From NCBI GenBank assembly GCA_000499405.2, contig HG738140.1:3339631-3403630 (forward strand): a DNA stretch of 64,000 nt, written 5' to 3'. Origin of the DNA: Onchocerca volvulus (Eukaryota; Nematoda; Chromadorea; Rhabditida; Onchocercidae). The notes under the pieces are model-generated. The model ran no database searches. It had not been told where the DNA came from and saw only the letters and a list, made by a program, of their open reading frames with translations. The stretch's first letter is position 1. Every line of letters begins with the position of its first letter. The position numbers and the translations under genes were made by a program. Below are positions 55,877 to 64,000 of this stretch, in pieces.

Positions 55877-56120
55877 TTAATTTCATAGAATAAACTTGTC
55901 AAGTTTTATTTATCTGATAGAATTCCGCAAATACAATCTTCAAAAATTGTCATATAAGTTGATAATTTTCTATTTAAAATATTTATTATTAAAATATTTA
56001 TCAGTATCAAGCTTATCAGTTCATTTTATGAACATAGCGGTTTGTCAAATTTTATTTATCTGATAGAATTCCGTAAGCAAAATCTTCAAAAATTGGCATA
56101 TAAGTTGATAATTTTTCAAT
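55877..56120. repeat. Direct repeat of about 100 bp between the two genes
   Basis: TTTTATTTATCTGATAGAAT, TTCAAAAATTG and ATATAAGTTGATAATTTT occur in both copies, offset by 146 bases. The first copy contains the AATAAA above; the second has lost it (ATGAACATAGCGG). Confidence 0.85.
55889..55894 (+). terminator. Polyadenylation signal of the secreted-protein gene
   Basis: AATAAA 36 bases after the TAA and upstream of a separate ATG-initiated gene. The spacing is typical for nematode 3' ends. Confidence 0.7.
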
Positions 56121-56250
56121 TTCAAAAATTTATTTAAAAATAAAAATAAATAAAAAAAGGGAAAAAATTCCGAAATATAAAGAAATAATTATTATCTTAA
56201 ATTGCTATCACTATCCATTTTGTTAAATTTTGTTAAATTTATGATAATTA

Positions 56251-56256
56251 TTTTAG
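56251..56256 (+). promoter_or_regulatory. Candidate trans-splice (SL) acceptor for the downstream gene
   Basis: TTTTAG sits directly before the ATG at 56257, after a T-rich tract. The gene lies 403 bases after the upstream stop on the same strand. Many nematode downstream operon genes are trans-spliced in this way; here it is an inference from spacing and sequence. Confidence 0.5.
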
Positions 56257-56355
56257 ATGGAAAAAGAATTCTTTGCTCAATTGGATAATCCATTACTTGG
56301 TAAAGCATTTAAATTAGCAATGATTGCTGAATGGCTTGCTGCTAATAGTATTGAT
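56257..56355 (+). CDS. 140-residue protein gene, exon 1
   Basis: 33 codons from the ATG to GAT|GTAAGC. MEKEFFAQLDNPLLGKAFKL then AMIAEWLAANSID. Confidence 0.7.
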
Positions 56356-58282
56356 GTAAGCATAATTTTTTAAATTTTTTACATTATCATTTTTATCATA
56401 TCATTATTTTTATCATTTACATTGCCATATCTATCATATTATTATTAAAATCATAATAGGTAAATAACAGCAATGATACAAATAATGATATGATTGATAA
56501 GCATATTTTTCATTGTATATTATTATTTTTATCATATCATTATTTTTATTCTTTACTTTGCCGTACTTATCATCTCATTACTTTTTTTATCACTGTTATT
56601 ATCATTTTGAGATTAACTTGTGTTCTTTGATTTCGAAACTTCGCCGGAAAGAATAAAATCTAAAATATGCTCAATTATGCTTTTAAAATTGTTGATAATA
56701 AGATATGGGATGAAAATTTTTAAAAAATTTTAATATTTTTAAACTTTTGCATTGAATTTCAAAGATTGCATACAGATTAAAGTCTGGTTTCAATTAACAT
56801 GGTCTTAGTTATTCAGTTGGTCTAATTTTAATATTCGTATTTTATATTCCAATTATCAATTACAAATATGTATATATCAATGGCATATCAGTTATATACA
56901 TTTAAAAAAATAATTTATTATACATCAAATATATAAGTCAATAATTAATTATTTGATTATGGACTGAATTAAAAATGAAATCGAATAATATTATCGATTG
57001 GAATCATAAAAAAAAGCGGATATAAATAATTTTAATTCTGCGTCAAGTATATATGTCATTAATTAATCAATTATATCGAATTGTATTATCGATTGGAATC
57101 GAAAAAGAAAGCGATTGTAAACAAGTTAAGCAATAAAAATATGTCAATAATTAATTATTTAATTACTGGATGGATTAAAAATGAAATCGAATTGGATTTT
57201 TTCGATTGGAATCGTAGCTCAGCTAAAGAAATCGAATGTATAGCTCAGCAATTGACCAAGAAAATTACCTTGCATTATTTAATTAATTTTATATCATAAA
57301 TAAAGTATTCGAATTTAAGTAATTCATTTTGCAGCAAGGTTCATATACGCCAACTAATTCGGAACTTTTGGAATATTGGGTTTCGAAACGAGTTCCAGAT
57401 CGTTTACTTGCTTGTCAACATTCGGTTGTCGATTATGAAATTGAAGGAGCTAAAGTGAAAACAAATTTATTATTTGAAGCTGCTACTACAGCTAATTCAG
57501 TATGTTTATTAAAAATTTACAATATTTTTTATCGATTTTTAAGATTCAATTCTGTAATTAATTCAAAAATCAATATCAATTTATCGTTTTGTTTTTTTTT
57601 TTCAAAGAAATTTTTGAAAAATTGGAATTCAATTCAGTATGTTATTACAAATTGCGATATTTTCATTAATTTTCAATTCCTACCGCATAATTAAAATTCA
57701 ATGCGAATTTATCGTTTTCATTCGTTAGATAAATTTTTTTCGGATTTTGTACAATATATTGGCTAACATTTCAATTTATCATGTTACTAAAAAAAAAAAT
57801 TGTGATATTTTGATTTAAAATATCATGAATTTTGAAGAAAAGACAGAAAGAAAATGATACATTTATACTTTTAGTGTATATCTGTTTTCTTCAATTTCTT
57901 TTTTTTTTCTTTGTTTCGATTCTAAAAATTATTTGTGTCGAAAAGAAAAAAAAGAAATATTTCATAATAATTGAAAAAAATTTCGAAATATATCTGATGA
58001 AATCGAAATGAAATATTTTCTAATTTAAGATTTTTTTTTTTTTTTTATTTGATTAAGAGAAGAAATTTCAATATTAATTTTAGATGATATGATTTGATAT
58101 TTCAAAATTTTATCATTTTTCAGTTACCAAATATTTTCAAAGATAAGCGATGTAGCGCATTTGAAAAACTTCAAGAAAGTCGTTTTCGAGCTGAAGCAGC
58201 CGAATATAAGCGTACTAATGGTCGATCAAATATTCTTAGTGGTCTTGGCAACTTTTTCAGTAATATTAATCATGGAAGGTGA
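56257..58282 (+). CDS. Unrecognised 140-residue protein, 3 exons
   Basis: Exons 56257-56355, 57335-57499 and 58124-58282, all phase 0, total 423 bases with TGA. The start is the ATG directly after TTTTAG; joining back to the upstream gene's last exon by its only late donor is out of frame. Sequence blocks: PLLGKAFKLAMIAEWLAANS, SELLEYWVSKRVPDRLLACQ, KTNLLFEAATTANS, and a polar C-terminus ending NILSGLGNFFSNINHGR. There is no signal peptide, the protein is mostly amphipathic helical in character, and it has two Cys. It could be a small cytosolic protein, or the ATG exon could be internal to a gene whose earlier exons I have assigned elsewhere. Function unknown. Confidence 0.68.
56356..57334 (+). 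other. Intron 1 of the 140-residue protein gene
   Basis: Three degenerate direct copies of a segment with AAAAATGAAATCGAAT..ATT and ATCGATTGGAATC (near 56970, 57075 and 57175). No coding sequence accepted. Confidence 0.6.
57335..57499 (+). CDS. 140-residue protein gene, exon 2
   Basis: After TTTGCAG, before TCA|GTATGT, phase 0 to 0, 55 codons. QGSYTPTNSELLEYWVSKRV then ACQHSVVDYEIEGAKVKTNL. Confidence 0.8.
57500..58123 (+). other. Intron 2 of the 140-residue protein gene
   Basis: T-rich intron; repeated AATTCAAT words, nothing else seen. Confidence 0.5.
58124..58282 (+). CDS. 140-residue protein gene, exon 3
   Basis: After TTTTTCAG. LPNIFKDKRCSAFEKLQESR, FRAEAAEYKRTNGRSN and the end NINHGR with TGA at 58280-58282. 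Confidence 0.78.
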   Translation, partial: LPNIFKDKRCSAFEKLQESRFRAEAAEYKRTNGRSNILSGLGNFFSNINHGR

Positions 58283-61085
58283 TCAATGATCAATGATTAA
58301 TTATTATCTATTTCAAAAATTTTTTTCATATTTTAATTTTTTGTTAGTATTATTAGCAAAAATTTTTGTCAAAAATTTTACAAAAATAGGAGGAAAAATG
58401 TAAGCTTTTTGTTCAATTCGGGAAAATAATATATTTCGTATTTGTTTTATTTTTTAATTTATCATAACATCTTTTGCTTTTATTTTTTCCTTTTCTCCTT
58501 TTTTATTTTCTATTTAAATGTATTCTCGGCTAGTTATTATTTAAATTTTATAAATTTTGATTTTTTTAAAATTTCCACACAAATTTATAGAAATTATAAA
58601 TCGTTTTTTTTTTTTCTTTTTTTCTTTTGGGTATATCTAATTCTTCGTGACTTTTATCTGGACGTATTTTTAGCCTAATTATTATTTCAGATTTTATATT
58701 TTGATTAATTTTATATGTTGACTTTTAATTTTTACACAATTGTTATCAGTAATTTTAATCCTTTTCCTGAGTTAATTCGAATGTTAAGTTACATTCTTCA
58801 ACATTCTTTATGTTCTTTTCTTTTTTTTTTACTATTAAGTTTAATAAAATATCTGATAAATTTAGAATGTTACGCATTATCATACATCAAACCCTTATCA
58901 CATATTATTATCATATGTTATCCTCCAACTTATTTCTCCTATTATAAGGCTATAATTTTAGAATTAAAGAATATTTATTGGGGCAAAATTTTTTAGAAAA
59001 TCAAAAAAAAATTCATTTCCTATTTTAAAATTATAGTTTTAGAATTAAAGAATTTTTTGGGGAGTAAAAATTTTAAGAAAATGAAAGAAAAATTAATTTG
59101 ATCCGAACTTCTTCAAATGATATAAAGTTAGAAATGATAAGATATCATTAATGTACAATATGGATATATTTGAAAAAAAATTAAACATTATCAGGAAAAT
59201 ATCATTATATATTGATATGTAAAGATTGGATAGTTCCGAACCGTACTGATAAATAAATCAATAAAATTGGGATTTTTAATTTCAAATTCTATTCATTTTT
59301 CAGTTTTTATGCTATATAAGCTTTGTCAATCCTGAATTAATTGATGGAAATGAAAAACAACGATGCTTAATTACTTTATATCATAATTTACATGGATAAT
59401 GTGATATCATTGATTCATTAATGATAAGTTAATTATTAAAATTTAGTTATTAGGATAAAAATAAATGAAAAAATGAAAACAAATTAAAGAAAAGGAGTGA
59501 AAATTTTCGTTTCGATTATTGATTCTTTTATATTATATTAATTATGCTATTAATTAAAAATAAAAGTGTCTTTTGGAAAACTTCCATTCAATATTTATTC
59601 ATTCGCATAAAATCGAAAGAATTAAAATGCAGCAAAATTTTCGCATTTTTTAAAGATTTTTCCCGTTGAATTTGCATATTTTCTTAAATTTTATCCATTT
59701 TCGTTTAAAATATAAATATTCAGATGAAATTTCATTCACTAAAAATTATTGAAAATTTTTATTATAAAAAAAAAATTAAATATGCTTTTTTTCATTTTGA
59801 TTTTTTCATTATTGGTAAAACGAAAAGTTTTGGATTTCAGGATAATTTAACATTTTTATTTAAATATTCATACTATCATGAAAATTAAGTATTGTATGTA
59901 ATTTTATTAAGAAGAAAAATAAATTTTTTTTTGTAATTAAAAGTGAAAAATATTTGAAAATTATTTATTTAAAAATTATTTTTAATTTAACGAAAAATAT
60001 TTTAAAAAAAATCATAATAAGTAAATTGTTTAATAATATACTATTGTTAATTGCGACCGTTTTCATCGAAAATGACGCAAATTTTTCCAAATATTTTACG
60101 TGAAATGCTTTCAACGTATAATATTTAAATCATTAAGAGTTAAATATCAGAAAATTAAATTCTTAAAGATCGTTTATTATTTTCAATAGTTTCGCATTTT
60201 TCATTAAAATTAAATTTGATTTGAAATTTCTGAAGCATAAATTTTTATATAAATATATTTCACCATTGAAATATGATGTTAGCATAAAATCCAAAAAGAT
60301 TTTACTTCACTTTTTTTCTTTCTTATTTTCAAAAGATTTCATCCAAATATTTTAAAAATGGAAAAGAAAAAATAAGTAAAGAAAAAATTCACATCTGAAA
60401 ATTTATTAAGAAATATGTAAAATTCACCAATTCTAAAGTTTTATAAATTTAATAATTTAAAAAAAAAAAAAAAAACCTCTCATTCCATATTTTTCATATA
60501 AATTAGATCTGTCAATATGCGTCATCAAGATTAATAATAAAAGCAAAAAAGACTGAAATTTAATTCTGAATAACTAATTTTACAAAATATGATTTTGATT
60601 TTTTCTAAACTTCTATTTATGAAAGAAATTTTAAAAAATTTATTAAAACGTGTAAAATTTTTAATGGAAAAATTTCTTTAATTAATAATTTTCCTAATAA
60701 TTTCTTTCAAATTTTACATTATTTTGGTATGAAAAAAAGCAAAAAATTTCATCAAAATCCTATTTTAATATTATATTCCAATATAAGTATCAGAAAGATT
60801 AAATAATTTGAAGTGTAATTAACAATTTCCAGCAACAAAAAAAAAAAAATTGAAATTTTTAAAAAATTCATTGATTTCAAGAAATCTTTTTCAAATGTTT
60901 GAAAAATAAGATAAAATATCTGCACAAAACGAATTATGTGGTAGAAAAATGTGTGAATATTGAATAAAATTGTTGTAAAACGGATGAGTAATACGGCAAA
61001 TTTTAAACTTTTCAAAAAAAAAAAAAAATACGATCACTGATCATTGAAATCATTGATCTTTTTCAAAGGATTTTAGCAATTGATT

Positions 61086-61168
61086 TAAGTAATCAATTAA
61101 TTTTGATAAAATTACTGTTATACGTAGAATTAACAGTAATTTTATCAAAATCAATCGATTATTCAAAG
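61086..61168. repeat. Inverted repeat (hairpin, arms about 35 bp)
   Basis: ATTTTGATAAAATTACTGTTA (ends 61120) is the exact reverse complement of the sequence starting at 61131, with a 10-base loop TACGTAGAAT. Outer parts pair imperfectly. Confidence 0.85.
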
Positions 61169-62100
61169 TTTCTTTTAATTCACACACTAATTACTTTAAA
61201 TTAATATGAATTTGCATTAATTACTTCAATTCGATCTAAAAAAAAATTGTTGCATTCAAAAAGAAAAAAAAGTTATTAACAGTTGAAACTTTCATTATTT
61301 TAAATAATTTTAAACGATCAAATGATTTTGATAATCATATCATACATTTATTTCGCCTGATTATACATTTTATCTTGATGATATTACGATTACTTACTTC
61401 ACGCATTGTGTCGGGAAAGATCAAATTAATTTTAATATTTCAAAAAATTTAATTAATCGATAAAGTACAAAAATACAGGAAATCTATAGAACACTTATTG
61501 TACATATACTTTAGTTGATTCTGTTGTCAAACTTTCTGATTTCAAAATGTTTTGATCAATCAAATGGTTGTCTTTTACATAGAGTTCCTGGTTCCTACGG
61601 GTTGAATAACTGTTTGACTTTTTCATCAACCTCTTCGTTTCCAATAAATCACTAATTAATGATATTATTATTGATTAATTCATTCTGGTCGATTTTAAAT
61701 GAATCATTTCTTTTCTAAATACTGTCTACGATTTCTAATGTACATTTTTCAAATCTTTCATTTAGCCGCTTCTTGTCATTACTATGACATTTGATCTCTT
61801 TTGATCGTTTACTTTTGATTGAATCGTTTAATAATTTTTTTTTTTTGCTTCCTTATCGTTTTACTTTTACTGCATAAATAAATACAAGCAATTTATTACA
61901 TCAACCACAAAAATTTCTTTTCCATTGCAAATGGAAATGATATTTAACATCATATCATATTCAGAAAACGATAAAATAAACTATACTAAAAAAAAATGCG
62001 AAATATTCTAACTGATTTCCAATTACATTATCATTTAGTCAAATAATACTTGAAATGAAATAATTAAAAAACATAGGAGTAAATTTATTTTTTCTTCACT

Positions 62101-62101
<1 letters not shown>

Positions 62102-62141
<40 letters not shown>
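62102..62141. repeat. Poly-T run (about 40 T)
   Basis: Uninterrupted T homopolymer; its length may be an assembly estimate. Confidence 0.85.
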
Positions 62142-62143
<2 letters not shown>

Positions 62144-62478
62144 TTATTTCTACAGTTTATAGCATTTATTTTCCACTCTTGGAATATGATATAATTTTGA
62201 AAAGAAAATGAAGTATTTCTGACTTGTATTGCTTGCACCATCATTTATTCATATATTATTTGAAATGAAATAATCAAAAAAAAAAAAAAAAATGAAAGCA
62301 AATATATTGCTTCATTTCATTTTCTTCGTCAATTTCTGCAGTTGTGAAAACAAATCAATGAAGGAATCATTTTTGAAATTTTTTCATTCCTAACAATCGT
62401 ACAATAGTTTGATTATATCTGGCTCATTCATTTCTATCATCAATTGATAATAGCATTAGTATCGGAAAAAACCAAATT

Positions 62479-62738
62479 ATTCTCAAATAATCAAAATCTC
62501 TATAATCTAGAAATACCTTCAAATATTCAAACTTTGACCTTTGTCACTATAATTAGCATATTGTAAATTGTGTTTGCTACGATAACATGGAAAAAATATC
62601 TGTTTTTGCGTTATAAATTAATATGTTGCAAATTGTACTAGGATTCACATGTTACAAAATATTAATTATAGTGTAAAGGTCAAAGTTTGAATATACAAAG
62701 ATATTTCTGTATTACAAAAATTTTTGATTATTTGTGAA
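62479..62738. repeat. Foldback element, about 260 bp with long inverted arms
   Basis: The left arm (TTCTCAAATAATCAAAA ... TTCAAACTTTGACCTTT ... ACTATAATTA.CATATTGTAA) pairs with the right arm ending at 62738 (reverse: TTCACAAATAATCAAAA ... TTCAAACTTTGACCTTT). The arms are about 90 bases with mismatches. It resembles a MITE; no target duplication was identified. Confidence 0.75.
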
Positions 62739-64000
62739 CATCTACATTTCAAAAAATCGATTTTTCGACAATTGGGATTGAAAAAAAAAAAAAACTTAAG
62801 AAGAAAAAATGAAAGATTTAGGAGCATAAACAAATATTAATAATGATGATAAAAATGAAAATATTGAAATTATTGAAATGAAAGAAATGTACAATTCAAA
62901 TTTATTAAACATTTCAATCTTTCTCTTATTTCTGGCTTCTGATTTCTGATTTTTAATCACTTTAATCAATGGGAAAAGGAAAAATAAAAATCGTCCGCAT
63001 TCGATTGGGACATTACAATGGTTAAATGGTTTTTTTTATTGATCATTGTTTACTCCATTAATTGATTAGGAAATTTTTTCATTGTGAAATTAGATTTCCA
63101 GCAAACATTACACTATAAGTTTTCGATGATAAAGGGTGACTAATTCGGTGATAATGATGATGATGAAGAAAGGATGACTAATAATGTCAATTATAATGAT
63201 GATGATGATGATGAAGATAATGGTGAAAGAATGATTAATAAAGGATTTATGAAACGAAACTGTGGTATTCGATAGAATAGAATGTGTCATTATTCTTAAA
63301 CACTTTCCAACAAATATTTCAATTTTGTTGCATTTGGTTTTTCTTTTTTTTTTTTTTTCAGTGACATATTTCAGTTTTGATTTTATTTATTTATCGATTT
63401 TGATTATTTATCAATTTAATGTAAGATTATTTCATAAATAAGAAATAATTTGAATAATCCCTCAAATAAAAAGGAAATATGTCTGAGCATATTATCGTTT
63501 TAGAGTGAAAATTTCACTTTATTATATATATAATCAAAAAAAGATTTTTTTTGTTTTTTAAAACTTAAATTAAACTAGAAATATATCTATTGTATCATAT
63601 ATTAATTGGCTGGTATGTTTATTTATTTAACTTATTGATGATCTAATAAAATTTATTAAAATTTATCATTTAATCATCAATTTCATGTTATTCCTTTCCC
63701 ATGCATTTTTGTTTTTTATCTATCAATTTAATCATTCCCAAATAAAAGTAAACATCTAGCTCAAAAATCGGTGGAAAAAAAAAGGAAAAAAAAATGTTAT
63801 CAAAATCAATTTTCCCATGATAAATGATGATTTTACTTATATAAAAATATTATTAGATGAAATAAGGTAAAAAATGATTAGTGAGAATGATTATGGATAA
63901 TACTATTTATATCATTTTGAAATAAAACAAGAAAAAATTCCTCATAATTTCTTTTTTTTTTTTTTTAGAAGGAAATCTGACCGGTATTATCAATTAAATG

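Larger units (their letters stand above)
58283..63967. other. Non-coding region after the last gene
   Basis: 5.7 kb of A+T-rich sequence. No ORF has plausible protein composition. It contains foldback repeats at 61086-61168 and 62479-62738, a pure T run of about 40 at 62102-62141, and GATGAT triplet runs near 63150-63215. It may be intergenic, or an intron of a gene starting at the window edge. Confidence 0.55.

Noticed and set aside
55842..56257. Splicing of the secreted-protein gene into the 56257 exon
   Set aside because: The only late donor (A|GTAATC) gives phase 1, and the 56257 exon then stops within eleven codons. The ATG-initiated phase-0 frame is open.
1..64000. tRNA, rRNA, CRISPR or bacterial (for example Wolbachia) sequence
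   Set aside because: No cloverleaf-type boxes, spaced direct repeats, or bacterial-style gene runs were seen. All coding sequence is intron-containing and eukaryotic.

Overview
This is an A+T-rich, intron-rich animal sequence, most likely nematode. The evidence is a large plus-strand gene with the domain order and isoform layout of nematode perlecan (UNC-52), short phase-preserving exons with compact 3' splice sites (TTTCAG or TTTTAG), and a downstream gene pair that looks like an operon. A clade III (filarial or spirurid-type) worm is my guess from base composition and intron style; the sequence does not prove it. Exon coordinates were assembled by hand from splice signals and reading-frame continuity. 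In all three genes the exon lengths sum to whole codons ending in a stop.

1-44095, plus strand: the 3' majority of a perlecan gene (unc-52 orthologue), 46 exons and about 2926 visible residues. The 5' end lies before the window. The order is: C-terminal part of a laminin IV domain, laminin EGF (LE) modules, a complete laminin IV domain, more LE modules (domain III, to about 6990); a long immunoglobulin series of about 16 units (domain IV, 9357-34663); then LG1, two EGF, LG2, a Thr-rich linker, EGF and LG3 (domain V, 34857-44095). Two internal exons have a basic, stop-terminated read-through extension followed by an unusually long intron (6875-7082 and 29943-30185). They sit at the domain III/IV boundary and near the end of domain IV, where the C. 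elegans S and M isoforms end. Seven consecutive Ig exons (11573-17944) are symmetric 1-1 phase cassettes.

The perlecan introns hold mobile-element debris. A Helitron-like family (one copy with a decayed minus-strand Pif1 helicase) lies in the introns at about 3.3, 13.1, 18-20 and 28-29.9 kb, and also outside perlecan at about 48.5 and 51 kb. A 542-bp solo LTR at 25052-25593 has TGTCG/CGACA ends and a 5-bp ATTAA target duplication; diverged relatives lie at about 42.1 and 3.8 kb. Minisatellites, foldback repeats and small tandem duplications are common, some of them duplicating splice sites.

44096-49755: perlecan 3' UTR, then about 5.5 kb of non-coding DNA rich in tandem and inverted repeats.

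49756-55853, plus strand: an eight-exon gene for a 471-residue predicted secreted protein with 14 cysteines in its C-terminal half; I do not recognise the family. 56257-58282, plus strand: a three-exon gene for an unrecognised 140-residue protein. Its ATG follows TTTTAG directly and lies about 0.4 kb after the upstream stop, which suggests a trans-spliced downstream operon gene. 58283-64000: non-coding, with two foldback repeats and a possible exon start at the extreme end.
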